DNA of 62,209 nt from Pedosphaera parvula Ellin514 (GCF_000172555.1 NZ_ABOX02000040.1:1-62209), one strand, 5' to 3'. Shown: positions 1 through 9,099, counted from the stretch's first letter. The notes: generated by a model from the letters alone, not told the origin. Translations and numbers: made by a program.

Positions 1-39
1 AAGTTAATCTTTTGACCATCATCCCCTCCCAACAACTAT

Positions 40-375
40 ATGAAAAAACTCACATATTCCTTAATCGCAGGCGTGGCAGCCTTCCTGATGCTCGCTCTTG
101 TCTCTCCAGTCTCTGCCGCGGATAAAACCGTGACGATCACCGGTGAAGGCAAGTGCGCGAAGTGCGCCCTCAAAGAAGCCGACAAGTGCCAAAATGCCAT
201 CCAGGTTGAAAAAGATGGCAAAACCACCACTTACTACCTCGTGCAAAACGACGTGAGTAAGAGTTTCCACGAAAACATCTGCAAGGAATCCAAGAAGGTC
301 ACCGCTACCGGGACTGTGAAAACGGAAGACGGCAAAATGATGCTCACTGCCGATAAAATCGAAGTCGCCAAGTAA
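40..375 (+). CDS. Small secreted four-cysteine protein (DUF6370-like)
   Basis: A 111-residue protein starting at the ATG at 40. Residues 1-27 form a classical signal peptide (Lys-Lys, hydrophobic core, SAA cleavage site), so the mature product of about 85 residues is exported. It has cysteines at 39, 42 (a CxxC), 50 and 81, and a lysine-rich, beta-strand-like pattern of alternating Val/Thr. From memory it resembles the small DUF6370 family common in Verrucomicrobiota and Planctomycetota, whose function I do not know. The CxxC pair could bind metal or form disulfides; this is inference. A strong hairpin follows the stop codon, suggesting a monocistronic unit. Confidence 0.8.
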   Translation: MKKLTYSLIAGVAAFLMLALVSPVSAADKTVTITGEGKCAKCALKEADKCQNAIQVEKDGKTTTYYLVQNDVSKSFHENICKESKKVTATGTVKTEDGKMMLTADKIEVAK

Positions 376-400
376 GCTTCTGACAATTTGTTTCTAATCG

Positions 401-436
401 CCCGCTTCCCAAGCTATGTAGGCCTTGGGAGGCGGG
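401..436 (+). terminator. Hairpin after the first gene, probable terminator
   Basis: Left arm 401-413 and right arm 424-436 pair over 13 positions with one G-T wobble around a 10-nt loop. It begins 26 nt after the stop codon of the first gene. The T tract afterwards is weak (TGTCGTTTGT), so factor-independent termination is likely but not certain. Confidence 0.6.
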
Positions 437-534
437 TGTCGTTTGTACGGGATTCATCTCAAAGCCCCGGCCACCTCCGCCATTGAATTCTTGCCCCGCG
501 CCTTCCGTCAAATTGACAAATCAGAAATTATGTT

Positions 535-888
535 ATGAAAAGGATTCTCTCTTTGGCAGTACTGGCAACCGCACTCGCGGGAATACAAACCAAGGCACAA
601 AACTGTTACGATCCCAATTATGTTCCGGGGTGCGTAAACACCACCCAGGCGGTTTGTCAGCCCACGGTCGCCTGCACCACTCCAACCGATGCTACTCCAG
701 TGGCAAATAATGATCTTGATTGTTATCCGCGTCGCAGTTCCTCGGTGGTTTACATTGGCAGCCCGGAAGCCCGTGCTCGCAACTCCTATTCCCGCTGGAA
801 CCGGCCATGCAATTCGAGCACGCAGGTCATCCATTTCGGGCGCATCCAGGGATGCCAACAAGGTTATGATTTTGGTCGTCAACGGTAG
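535..888 (+). CDS. Small secreted cysteine-rich protein, unknown
   Basis: A 117-residue protein starting at the ATG at 535 with a signal peptide in residues 1-21 (Met-Lys-Arg, hydrophobic stretch, TKA-Q cleavage). The mature part carries seven cysteines, mostly in its first 40 residues, and is rich in Asn, Thr and Pro, as expected for an extracytoplasmic protein stabilised by disulfides. I do not recognise a family. It stands alone; no partner can be inferred from the neighbours. Confidence 0.6.
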   Translation: MKRILSLAVLATALAGIQTKAQNCYDPNYVPGCVNTTQAVCQPTVACTTPTDATPVANNDLDCYPRRSSSVVYIGSPEARARNSYSRWNRPCNSSTQVIHFGRIQGCQQGYDFGRQR

Positions 889-925
889 GTGGTTTGAGTT
901 GAATGGCTAAAGGGCGCTTCGACTT

Positions 926-1136
926 ATGACAACTGATGAGAAGGAAATAGTGGCATTTCTCAACAGTATCCGGACACTTTTTTACCTGCAAGGAAATCGC
1001 CTGCAAAGCCAGGCACAAGAGCGAATACGAAGAAAACACCAAATGGGCTTCGGCCCCGCTCAATTCGCTCGCAATGCAGGGAGCCATCGAACAAAACGAA
1101 AGCGGGCATTCCAAAGCAAAGGCTGAGCGCTATTAA
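926..1136 (+). pseudogene. Frameshifted small gene, winged-helix-like fragment
   Basis: The ATG at 926 opens a frame (MTTDEKEIVAFLNSI) that loses plausibility after a run of six T at 978-983. The frame one nt downstream then carries a well-composed continuation (TCKEIACKARHKSEYEEN, then a WASAPLNSLAMQGAIEQNE segment) ending at TAA 1134-1136. Removing one T joins them into a 69-residue protein. The join resembles a short helix-turn-helix family I recall from Verrucomicrobiota, with a W-A-x-x-x-L and an I-E-x-x-x-x-G-H signature; family and function are inference. It is either a real frameshift or a homopolymer error. Confidence 0.5.
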
Positions 1137-1209
1137 CCAAGGCCCCCTTCCTCAACGCTTGTCTTTGCCACCGTTGCCATATACGCTGGCGGCCAAAGAG
1201 AGCATACGC

Positions 1210-2790
1210 ATGGAACTAAACCTCTACCCACCTCAGCCCCGACGCAAAGACTTTCGCATCGGCATTTTAGGTAGCGGTTTCATCGTCAATGATTGTCACT
1301 TGGTTGCTTACAGAAAAGCAGGATTTAACCCGGTCGCCATTGCTTCACGTACTTTGGAAAACGCCCAAAAAGTCGCGCTCCGGCATGGCGTCCCCAAGGT
1401 ATGCAATTCTTACGACCACCTACTCGACGATCCTTCCATTGAGGTATTGGATATCGCAGTTCCCCCACATGCCCAACTCGAGCTCATACGAAAAGCCTGC
1501 GCGCGAAAAACCGCCAAGGGCATCCTCGCCCAAAAGCCTTTGGGACAAAATCTAGCCGAGGCACAGGAAGCAGTGCAGCTATGTGAAGCCGCGGGCATCC
1601 TGCTCGCGGTAAACCAAAACATGCGTTACGACCATTCGGTTCGTGCGGCCAAAACCCTGCTCGATAATGGCACCATCGGCGAGCCTGTCATCGCCACCAT
1701 TGAGATGCGTGGCATTCCACACTGGCAACCATGGCAGGCGGAGCTCGGTTGGGTCACTCTGCGCATCATGTCGATTCATCACCTCGATACATTTCGCTAC
1801 TGGTTTGGTGAGCCTGAACGCATTTATTGCAGCACCCGTCCCGATCCTCGCACAAAGTTTCCCCATTCTGATGGCATTTGCACCTACATCCTCGAATATG
1901 CGAAGGGTCTGCGCTGTGTTGGCATTGACGATACCTGGACCGGTCCAGCAAGAGAAGGTTGTGTGAGTGACGAGTATATCAAATGGCGAATCGAAGGATT
2001 GAATGGACTCGCCATTGGGAGCATTGGTTGGTGTCACAATCCTTACACAACTCCGTCCACGATTCAATATGCCTCCAAAGGCCATCACGGTTTTCAAGCC
2101 CCAGTTTGGCCTGAAAGTTGGTTTCCCGATGCCTTTGTTGGCCCCATGGCGGACCTGCTCTTGGCTTTGGAAAATGGCGGCCAACCCAGCACGAGTGGCT
2201 ATGATAATCTGAAAACGATGGCATTGATTGATGCGGCATACGTCAGCGCAAGGGAACATCTCGCCATTTCTCCCAAAGATGTTGAATCCGGTGATGCAAT
2301 GAAGAGTTGGAGAAATTCTTCCAAATTTCAGAGTGCTTGGGTGAGCAATTTTACCCCACGAGCCCAGCGAGTGCTGGCCAATGCTAGAAAAGAAGCGAGT
2401 CGGTTCCGTCATGGTTTTGTCGGAACGGAACATCTGTTGCTTGGCCTGATAAACCTGGGCCAAGGCACAGCCTTCACTGTCTTAAGCCAGCTTGGCATGA
2501 GTTTCGAAGCCGTGCGCCTGGAGGTGGAGAAGCACCTGCCCATGGGTCCCGAGCAGAGTATCACGGAAACAATCCCTTATTCACCACGGACGAATAAGGT
2601 TCTGTCTCTCGCTGCCAGGGAAGCCAAGGCACTGGATCATACCTATGTGGGCACGGAGCATATACTACTGGGTTTGCTTCAGGAAGGTGCAGGAGTTGGC
2701 GCAATCGTCCTTAAAAAATTTGGCGTCGATGCAGCACAAACTCGTTCGGAAATTTTAAAGGTATTAAAGCCGGACAAAAACAAGGCTTGA
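1210..2790 (+). CDS. Gfo/Idh/MocA oxidoreductase fused to a Clp N-terminal domain
   Basis: A 526-residue protein. I chose the ATG at 1210; a TTG start at 1159 would add 17 residues of poor quality. Residues 15-135 form a Rossmann domain with the GILGSGF dinucleotide motif at 18-24, followed by a GFO_IDH_MocA C-terminal-type domain to about 365, so an NAD(P)-dependent sugar or polyol dehydrogenase is expected. The usual Glu-Lys-Pro is Gln-Lys-Pro here. Residues 381-522 are two tandem Clp_N repeats, each with GTEH(L/I)LLGL, the adaptor-binding module of ClpA/ClpC/ClpB. No AAA+ domain follows. The fusion is continuous in one frame. Two TIM-barrel isomerase genes follow on the same strand, suggesting carbohydrate catabolism. 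The role of the Clp_N part is unknown. Confidence 0.85.
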   Translation: MELNLYPPQPRRKDFRIGILGSGFIVNDCHLVAYRKAGFNPVAIASRTLENAQKVALRHGVPKVCNSYDHLLDDPSIEVLDIAVPPHAQLELIRKACARKTAKGILAQKPLGQNLAEAQEAVQLCEAAGILLAVNQNMRYDHSVRAAKTLLDNGTIGEPVIATIEMRGIPHWQPWQAELGWVTLRIMSIHHLDTFRYWFGEPERIYCSTRPDPRTKFPHSDGICTYILEYAKGLRCVGIDDTWTGPAREGCVSDEYIKWRIEGLNGLAIGSIGWCHNPYTTPSTIQYASKGHHGFQAPVWPESWFPDAFVGPMADLLLALENGGQPSTSGYDNLKTMALIDAAYVSAREHLAISPKDVESGDAMKSWRNSSKFQSAWVSNFTPRAQRVLANARKEASRFRHGFVGTEHLLLGLINLGQGTAFTVLSQLGMSFEAVRLEVEKHLPMGPEQSITETIPYSPRTNKVLSLAAREAKALDHTYVGTEHILLGLLQEGAGVGAIVLKKFGVDAAQTRSEILKVLKPDKNKA

Positions 2791-2859
2791 ACCACCACCT
2801 CTAATCACAAATGCAACGCATAATTGGATTCATTGCGCCTGGATTATAGCTTTCCTAAC

Positions 2860-3684
2860 ATGAAACTTGGAATCATCAACAGCGCCTTTCAGCAGGCCGG
2901 TGTGGACACCGCCACCGGCCTCAAGCACATTTCACGGATCGGTTTCGACACGGTTGACGTTTTTACTGAAGCGATTGGCATCTCCAAAAAGGAGATCAGC
3001 CTCGTCGCAAATACCACGAGCAAACTCGATTTACCCATCGTCTCTCTACCCGTGGTTGCCGTCGGCCTTGTCGATTTCAACGATCCCGTTCGGGCTTTCC
3101 ACGTTGAACGATGCAAAAGGTTCATCGACCTTGCCAAAATCTGGGGCGCAAAGAACATCCTGCTCGTGGTGGGTGAATACATCTGGCAGCGCGAAGTCAT
3201 TCCCGCCGGAGAGCAATGGAAATGGGGTATTGAAACCTGCCGCATTCTCGGCGATTACGCTGATAAGAAGAAAATCGATATCGCTCTGGAATTGGAACCT
3301 TTTCGTTTGAGTTTGCTGAACAACGTGAAGGAGATGATTCGCTTCGTTGACGAGTGCAATCATCCGCGCGTAAGGGCAAATATTGATATCAGTCACCTGG
3401 TCCTTTCGGATACGGGTCCGGCTGAATTGAAAAAGCTGAAAGGCAAAGCCATCCATGTTCATCTCAGCGATTGCGATGGGAAAGTTCATGGTGATCTTCC
3501 TCCCGGACGAGGAGTGGTGAAATTTGCTCCGTATCTTCAGGCGATAAAGGAACTCAACATGGATGATGGAGTGGTTTCCATTGAACTTGAATATGCTCCT
3601 GATCCATCAAGGATTGTCGAATGGGTCGAGGAAGCTTATCGTGAAACCGCGAAGCTTATGGACATGGTGGGGCTGAGAACGTAA
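2860..3684 (+). CDS. Sugar phosphate isomerase/epimerase (AP-endonuclease-2-like TIM barrel)
   Basis: A 274-residue protein. The ATG at 2860 is preferred to an upstream TTG at 2824 because the family starts directly with a first beta strand (MKLGIINSAF). The pattern is that of the xylose-isomerase-like TIM barrel, with candidate metal ligands in ALELEPF, NIDISH, HVHLSDCDG and SIELEY, plus a G-D-L-P-P-G-R-G loop. Members isomerise or epimerise keto sugars, inosose or hydroxypyruvate; the substrate cannot be read from sequence. It lies 69 nt after the oxidoreductase gene and 72 nt before a second TIM barrel on the same strand, so a shared pathway is likely. Confidence 0.85.
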   Translation: MKLGIINSAFQQAGVDTATGLKHISRIGFDTVDVFTEAIGISKKEISLVANTTSKLDLPIVSLPVVAVGLVDFNDPVRAFHVERCKRFIDLAKIWGAKNILLVVGEYIWQREVIPAGEQWKWGIETCRILGDYADKKKIDIALELEPFRLSLLNNVKEMIRFVDECNHPRVRANIDISHLVLSDTGPAELKKLKGKAIHVHLSDCDGKVHGDLPPGRGVVKFAPYLQAIKELNMDDGVVSIELEYAPDPSRIVEWVEEAYRETAKLMDMVGLRT

Positions 3685-3756
3685 GCTCTTTTCATCCATC
3701 ATTAACAAACAATTTACGGCTGTATTTCGCGAAGGGCTGCAACTTATTATATTCAA

Positions 3757-4719
3757 ATGAGAATTGGTTTTTTGACTGACGCTAATGTGGATCGTCTTGA
3801 CTGGGCTCGCCAGCAAGGTTTTGGATCCATTGCCTGGAACCGCTTTGATGGCAGTCTTGCCGGCCCGCAACACTCAAACTGGAAACCGTTCGCTGAACAA
3901 TTCGCCTCTGAGACAAAGTCCCGGAACATCCGGATATCGACCATCGGAGCGCTGTATAAGAATCCACTGGATACCAAACAGAGCGAATATGCGCGTTCAG
4001 TTTTTCTGCGTGCCATCGAAGTAGCTGCTCATATTGGCGTTAAAACCGTTTCCGGTTTTCCGGGCGCGGTGATTGAAATGGAAGTTAATCCGAAAGGGGA
4101 AAACCCGGTTTATAAACCTTTCGAACCATTCCTCCCTCGACTGCTCGCATTTTGGGAACCGATTGCGCGCTTCGCTGCCGACAAAGGTGTGCGCATTGCC
4201 TTCGAGAATTGCCCCATGGGCTTCTATCACCTGCCGATCATGGGCTTTAACATGCTCGCCCAACCAGCCATGTGGGAACGACTCTTTAATGAAACAAAGT
4301 GCGAAAACATCGGCATTGAATGGGATGCCAGCCATTTGATGTGTCAATTGATTGATCCCGTTACCAACATCCACAAGTTCGGCACTAAAATATTCCACGT
4401 TCATGCCAAGGATGCCTATATCGACCGCCATACAATGGAAGTTTATGGCATCTGTCATCCGGGCGTGGCTGAACATAGGTTTCCTGGATTAGGCCAGGCT
4501 AACTGGGCAGAAATTGTGCATGCCCTGCTCCGCGCAGGATACGATTCAGACCTGAATCTCGAAGGTTGGCATGATCCGGTTTATCGTGACCATGGTTCCG
4601 CGGCGCCAACCGATGTGCACCTTGCTTCGGTCGATCACCAGACAGGACAGAAACTGGAAGAGACTGGCTTACTGATTGGCAAACGCACTTTGGAGCCATA
4701 CGTGCCCAAGGAAACCTGA
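3757..4719 (+). CDS. Sugar phosphate isomerase/epimerase, second TIM barrel
   Basis: A 320-residue cytoplasmic protein starting at the ATG at 3757. It is a xylose-isomerase-like TIM barrel with candidate metal ligands in IAFENCPMG, IGIEWDASH, FHVHAKDA and LNLEGWHD, and the H-R-F-P-G-L-G loop common in members acting on larger sugar derivatives. It differs from the preceding barrel, so this is not a recent tandem duplication. Together with the Gfo/Idh oxidoreductase it suggests an oxidation-isomerisation route for a sugar or inositol-like compound; the substrate is inference. It ends 4 nt from the stop of the convergent transporter gene. Confidence 0.85.
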   Translation: MRIGFLTDANVDRLDWARQQGFGSIAWNRFDGSLAGPQHSNWKPFAEQFASETKSRNIRISTIGALYKNPLDTKQSEYARSVFLRAIEVAAHIGVKTVSGFPGAVIEMEVNPKGENPVYKPFEPFLPRLLAFWEPIARFAADKGVRIAFENCPMGFYHLPIMGFNMLAQPAMWERLFNETKCENIGIEWDASHLMCQLIDPVTNIHKFGTKIFHVHAKDAYIDRHTMEVYGICHPGVAEHRFPGLGQANWAEIVHALLRAGYDSDLNLEGWHDPVYRDHGSAAPTDVHLASVDHQTGQKLEETGLLIGKRTLEPYVPKET

Positions 4720-4723
4720 GCTG

Positions 4724-5620
4724 CTAAGCCTGCACGGTGGCAGGCACTTCCGGTTTAATTTGTCGGGAAAGTCCCAGCGAGAGCCCTGCGATAATCGCAA
4801 CGCATCCCCAGAATTGCCCCCAGTGCAGAGTTTCATGCAGCCAAACGGCAGCTATGGCAACCCCGGCGACGGGTTGCATGAAAACCGTCAATGCCACCAC
4901 ATTCACGTCTGTTTCTTTGATCACGGCAAACCAGACCGCATAACCAATGGAAGTGCATATCGTGGCCATATAAAAGATGAACCACCAATATTTTAAAGGC
5001 ATCGCGCGCGCGGCCGCAAAAGTTTGAGGGCCATCAATCAGCAAGTTGGTGATGGTTCCCGCAACCAGGGCGATGGTAAGAATCTTCATGATGCTGGCCC
5101 GCTCGATTAGTGGCTTGCCCATAATTGAATAAATCGCCTCGCAAATGAACGAGGAGATAAAGATTAGGCTCGCGGTCAATCCTGCCATTTGAAAGCCTGC
5201 TCCAAAGAGCCCGTTCAGCAGTGCGACTCCGAGCATTCCCAATCCAAACCCCATCAACCGGCGCGGACCAATGTGTTCCCGCAAAAAAATTGCAGCCGCC
5301 ACGGAGGTGACGATCGGTTCCATCGCCATCAACACCGACGAGTTTCCCGCAGTGCTGATTTTATTTCCATAAACCTGTATGCGATGACCCAACATAAAGA
5401 CAATGATTCCCATGACGATTGTCTTTACCAGATCCCAACCTCGCGGCGCCTTGCCTGGCAGCCAGGGCCAAAGGAGCAGCAAAATCAATGTCCCCATGCC
5501 AAAGCGAAGGGTCACGATGCCGCCGGGTGCAAGATAAGGCTCCAGTGCTTTGTAAATTGAAAGCGATGCTGCCCACCCACAATTCAACAGAATTAAAATA
5601 ATTAAATACGATTGTCTCAT
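4724..5620 (-). CDS. DMT-superfamily (EamA) exporter
   Basis: A 298-residue integral membrane protein. I chose the start at 5620 (MRQSYLIILILL), because upstream in-frame residues (to 5698) are polar and precede the first membrane helix. About ten hydrophobic helices in two EamA repeats are visible, with a repeat-type segment near the middle (A-I-Y-S-I-M-G-K-P) and one near the end (T-V-F-M-Q-P-V-A-G-V). The family exports amino acids, metabolites or drugs across the inner membrane; the substrate is not predictable. It reads convergently toward the sugar-isomerase gene, and the sulfatase gene lies 116 nt upstream on the same strand. Confidence 0.85.
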   Translation of the reverse strand: MRQSYLIILILLNCGWAASLSIYKALEPYLAPGGIVTLRFGMGTLILLLLWPWLPGKAPRGWDLVKTIVMGIIVFMLGHRIQVYGNKISTAGNSSVLMAMEPIVTSVAAAIFLREHIGPRRLMGFGLGMLGVALLNGLFGAGFQMAGLTASLIFISSFICEAIYSIMGKPLIERASIMKILTIALVAGTITNLLIDGPQTFAAARAMPLKYWWFIFYMATICTSIGYAVWFAVIKETDVNVVALTVFMQPVAGVAIAAVWLHETLHWGQFWGCVAIIAGLSLGLSRQIKPEVPATVQA

Positions 5621-5736
5621 CTGAAAATAGCCGCTGTGTAAGGAAAAAGCAGCCGCGCTAGCGCGTGCTGGACTTCGCTGGCACTTGTAACAAGACAATC
5701 ATATTGAACGTGTTTGGAAACAAGGGAGAAGAAATA

Positions 5737-7728
5737 TTACTTCGCACTGGATTGTCCACCCGATTGCACCCGGTAACGTTCATGCGTATAAAGCTCATCA
5801 GCACTCTGGTAAAGAGCCATGGCATCCTTTTCAATTTCCAAATCAGCTGCGTCCGGGCTGGTAATCTTCTTCATGCCCTCGGTTTTTGGATCGCCATGGT
5901 AAAATTCTGAACTCTTAAACATATTGAGCACCACCATACGGTTGTCACGCATCATGCCGATATCACGATTATGATTCAGCAACACACGGCCACCTTCAGG
6001 GGGGCTGTGCAACAAATCGCGTCCAAAGAACATGGTTTGATACGGACGGCCCAACATTCCAAGGATGGTTGGAGTTACGTCCAATGAACCTCCCAAGCGG
6101 GAAACACGACTGGGTTCCTTGACGACCGCCGGACCAACAACGAGCATGGGAATTTCATAGGAATGAATTGGAATGCTCTGGCTCCCATAAACCCGCGCTC
6201 CATGATCGGCCACGACTACGAAAATGGTATTATCATAGAATGATTCCTTCTTCACCGCGTGAAAGAATCGGCCCAACGCATAATCTGCATATTTCACGGC
6301 AAAATCACGTTGATGATAATCGGGGTTTTCAGCGATCCGTCCTTTCGGATAGGTAAAAGGTTTATGATTGGAAACTGAAAGCACGGTGGCAAAGAATGGT
6401 TTTCCAGTCGCAGCCATGACGCGAAATTCTTCGATGGAGCGGTCATACAGATCTTCATCGCAGACGCCCCAGATCGTAGTAAAGGTCGGATGTTCAAAAT
6501 GCTTCTGCTCCACGAACCGGTCGTAACCGTTATTCATGGCGAACGATCGCATACCGTCGAAAACGCCGCGCCCACCGTAAAGGAAAATGGTGTTGTACCC
6601 GTCCCGCTTCAAAACCCGGGCGATCGTCTCCACATTTTCAGAACGGTCCCGTTTGACGATGGAATCCCCTGGTAAGGGCGGGAAGGAGGAAAGTACACCC
6701 TCAAAACCACGCACAGTCCGGTTGCCTGAAGCAAACAGGTTTTCAAAGAGCATCCCCTCCTCCCGGGCGAGTTGATCCATGAAAGGAGTGCACGTATTTG
6801 TTCGACCGAGACAGCCCCAAAACTCCGATCCCAAACTTTCTTCCAGCAGGATAACTACATTGAGCCTTGGCTTTTCAGTGCTGCCCGCGATGCTTCGCTG
6901 GAATGCATCAGGTTTATCCACGAATTTCGAGTTCGGCTCAATCACCAGCGTTTTGGTCCGCTGAAGTGCTTCATCTGCCGGCAGAGTTTTGTAATATGCG
7001 GTATAATCCAGATTATGTGTCCAGGCTGCCGCAGCGAAGGCCACCTGGCCATTATTCGCGACTTCATTCAGCAATCTTTCATTACTGAACCGGTATTCGC
7101 GAAATCCCACCGTGGGTGTTAAAATCACCACGGCTGCAACCGCGCCAAACCAGACGAGAGCGCGTTGCTTGAGCGAAGTTGGTGTGTCCCAAACTGGACG
7201 GGTGATTTTGTTGATCAGGAAGAGCAGACCGGCCGCAACCAGGCAGCAAATGGCGGCGATTTTTCCAACCGGATAATCCTGCCAGATATTGGTGAAGACC
7301 TCATATGGATAAAGGAGGTAATCCACTGCGACCGTGTTGAACCTGGACTTAAACTCTTCGAAAAAATAATATTCGGAAAATAAGAGAAAAATCTGAACCA
7401 TCCAGAAGAGAAATAGAACCGTCTTCAGCAGAAATCGATGCCAGGAGGCGCGAAACCATCGATCCGGCAGGATGGCCAACCAGGTTATTAGAGGCAGGCA
7501 AAGCAACAGCGCGACGAAAATATCGAGATGAAGTCCTATCAATAACGCTTTCACCAAATCTCCCCCTCCGGAGGGCAGTGGCGGCTTAAATGTGAAAAAG
7601 AGAACGAGTCTAAGAACAAAAAAACAGACAAGCAGGCTTACAAAATTAAATCCCACTAGTGTAAAACGGGACTGTTTCCACTTCCGTCCCGACGTTTTCG
7701 CGGAATTCTCTGTGTTCAAAGGTGGCAT
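5737..7728 (-). CDS. LTA-synthase-family membrane sulfatase / phosphoglycerol transferase-like protein
   Basis: A 663-residue protein. About five N-terminal membrane helices (residues ~20-210) precede an extracytoplasmic alkaline-phosphatase-fold sulfatase domain (~290-600). Visible motifs are the NVVILLEES strand with metal-binding Glu, ASGNRTVRG with a candidate nucleophilic Thr, FLYGG, SNHKPF and VVVADHGAR with the Asp-His metal ligands. LTA synthase family enzymes transfer phosphoglycerol or phosphoethanolamine to envelope glycans or lipids. In a Gram-negative-type bacterium such as this, modification of an outer-membrane or periplasmic glycan is more likely than lipoteichoic acid synthesis; that is inference. 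The start at 7728 is followed by a short polar leader. The promoter region (7729-7890) is shared with the divergent efflux operon. Confidence 0.85.
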   Translation of the reverse strand: MPPLNTENSAKTSGRKWKQSRFTLVGFNFVSLLVCFFVLRLVLFFTFKPPLPSGGGDLVKALLIGLHLDIFVALLLCLPLITWLAILPDRWFRASWHRFLLKTVLFLFWMVQIFLLFSEYYFFEEFKSRFNTVAVDYLLYPYEVFTNIWQDYPVGKIAAICCLVAAGLLFLINKITRPVWDTPTSLKQRALVWFGAVAAVVILTPTVGFREYRFSNERLLNEVANNGQVAFAAAAWTHNLDYTAYYKTLPADEALQRTKTLVIEPNSKFVDKPDAFQRSIAGSTEKPRLNVVILLEESLGSEFWGCLGRTNTCTPFMDQLAREEGMLFENLFASGNRTVRGFEGVLSSFPPLPGDSIVKRDRSENVETIARVLKRDGYNTIFLYGGRGVFDGMRSFAMNNGYDRFVEQKHFEHPTFTTIWGVCDEDLYDRSIEEFRVMAATGKPFFATVLSVSNHKPFTYPKGRIAENPDYHQRDFAVKYADYALGRFFHAVKKESFYDNTIFVVVADHGARVYGSQSIPIHSYEIPMLVVGPAVVKEPSRVSRLGGSLDVTPTILGMLGRPYQTMFFGRDLLHSPPEGGRVLLNHNRDIGMMRDNRMVVLNMFKSSEFYHGDPKTEGMKKITSPDAADLEIEKDAMALYQSADELYTHERYRVQSGGQSSAK

Positions 7729-7908
7729 GACATTTTAGTACGAATAATCGTGACCCCTGACCCATCTATAAAGGTGAGCCCGGTCGTCGCAGACTATTCG
7801 CTTAATGCGATGGTGAGTCAAGCTTATGGCGGGATTGTGAAGAGATGTTAACGAGATTGGCGTTTACACTGCGAAGTCCTAATTGTTAAGATGGTAATTC
7901 ACTCAAAC

Positions 7909-9099
7909 ATGAAGAAGTGGTTGATAATCATAGTAGTATTGGCGGCAGGCGGTGCCGGTTATTTTTATTGGAATAAGAATTCCAAAGCCAGGCCGGCAGG
8001 CCAGTCCCCTGCCCGCCCCACCACCGCCATCGTGGAATCGCGGAGCATTCAATTCGTCCTCACCTCGGCCGGTGACATTGGGCCAGCGGACCAGGTTTCA
8101 GTGCGACCGGAAATAAATGGGCGCATATCTCTGTTGCCAGTGGACATCGGCGACCAGGTGAAGAAAGGCGAACTGCTTTTTGCTCTGGATGATCAGGACC
8201 TTCAGACAGATCGGGCTTCCCGCCTGACCGATATTGAAGGGGCCAAGCTTACGGTCGAGAAGACGCATCGCAATTACGAGCGAAACCAACGACTTAGCGA
8301 AGCAAAGTTGATTTCCCAGGAAGTTTTCGACGACGGCAAAACCGATTATGACCTGGCTCAAAATGCCTTGGAACGTTCCCAAAAAGCGTTGCGAGTCGTA
8401 GACGACCAGCTCTCCAAGACACGAATTGTGGCCCCGTTTGATTGCACCGTTTTGACCCGCCCGATTTCCATCGGCCAGGCCGTCTCTGGCTCAGGTGGTT
8501 TCAATAGCGGCACCGAAGTCATGACCATTGCCAACCTGAAGGAAATGATCGTCAACGCACACGTGAATCAAGCCGACGTGACCCGCATGAAAATGGGCCA
8601 AACTGTCGATATTGAGGTCGAAGCTGTCCCCGGGCTTAAGTTTAAAGGAACGGTCCAACGCATTGCGCCCCAGGCGACCATTAAAAACAACATCAAAGGG
8701 TTTGCCGCTCAAATATTCCTGAAGAATATCGATCCGCGTGTTCGTCCCGGCATGACGGCCAACCTCACTATCCCGCTCATTTCCGCTGACAACGTTCTGG
8801 CAGTCCCGCTGGCAGCAGTTTTTACGGAACAGGGAGATCGCTATGTTTACGTTAAGAAGGAGGATAATTTTGAAGTTCGCCCCATTCAAATAGGAGTGGC
8901 GGACTTTCAATACGCCGAAATAGTGGATGGGCTGGCCTCCGGAGAAACCGTTTCGCTGGTCAGGCCCAGTGATGTTCCTGAGCCGAATCCAGGCAAAAAG
9001 AAGAAGAAAAAGGCTGACGATGCCAAGGTCAAAGCGGCGCAAAATACCACGGACAAGACCACTAACACTGCCAGTTCAGGAAAACGGGCCGTTCTTTGA
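7909..9099 (+). CDS. Periplasmic adaptor (membrane fusion) protein, MacA/HlyD type
   Basis: A 396-residue protein from the ATG at 7909 (MKKWLIIIVV); an in-frame ATG at 7891 adds six residues, and neither start has a strong ribosome site. One N-terminal membrane anchor (residues 4-22) is followed by a biotinyl-lipoyl half-motif (VDIGDQVKKGELLFALDD), a coiled-coil hairpin (~100-165), the second lipoyl half (VAPFDCTVLTRP) and beta-barrel domains with RPGMTANLTIP. The C-terminus is an unusual Lys-rich tail (seven lysines in a row). It links an inner-membrane pump to an outer-membrane channel. The ATPase and permease genes follow directly, so this is the first gene of a tripartite ABC export operon. 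No TolC-like gene is present in the window. Confidence 0.9.
   Translation: MKKWLIIIVVLAAGGAGYFYWNKNSKARPAGQSPARPTTAIVESRSIQFVLTSAGDIGPADQVSVRPEINGRISLLPVDIGDQVKKGELLFALDDQDLQTDRASRLTDIEGAKLTVEKTHRNYERNQRLSEAKLISQEVFDDGKTDYDLAQNALERSQKALRVVDDQLSKTRIVAPFDCTVLTRPISIGQAVSGSGGFNSGTEVMTIANLKEMIVNAHVNQADVTRMKMGQTVDIEVEAVPGLKFKGTVQRIAPQATIKNNIKGFAAQIFLKNIDPRVRPGMTANLTIPLISADNVLAVPLAAVFTEQGDRYVYVKKEDNFEVRPIQIGVADFQYAEIVDGLASGETVSLVRPSDVPEPNPGKKKKKKADDAKVKAAQNTTDKTTNTASSGKRAVL

Noticed and set aside
513-518. TTGACA hexamer upstream of the second small gene
   Set aside because: A -10 at normal spacing would place the transcript start inside the gene, after its ATG.
1579-2463. 294-residue open frame on the minus strand
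   Set aside because: It overlaps the Gfo/Idh-Clp_N gene on the other strand and shows no domain or ribosome site.
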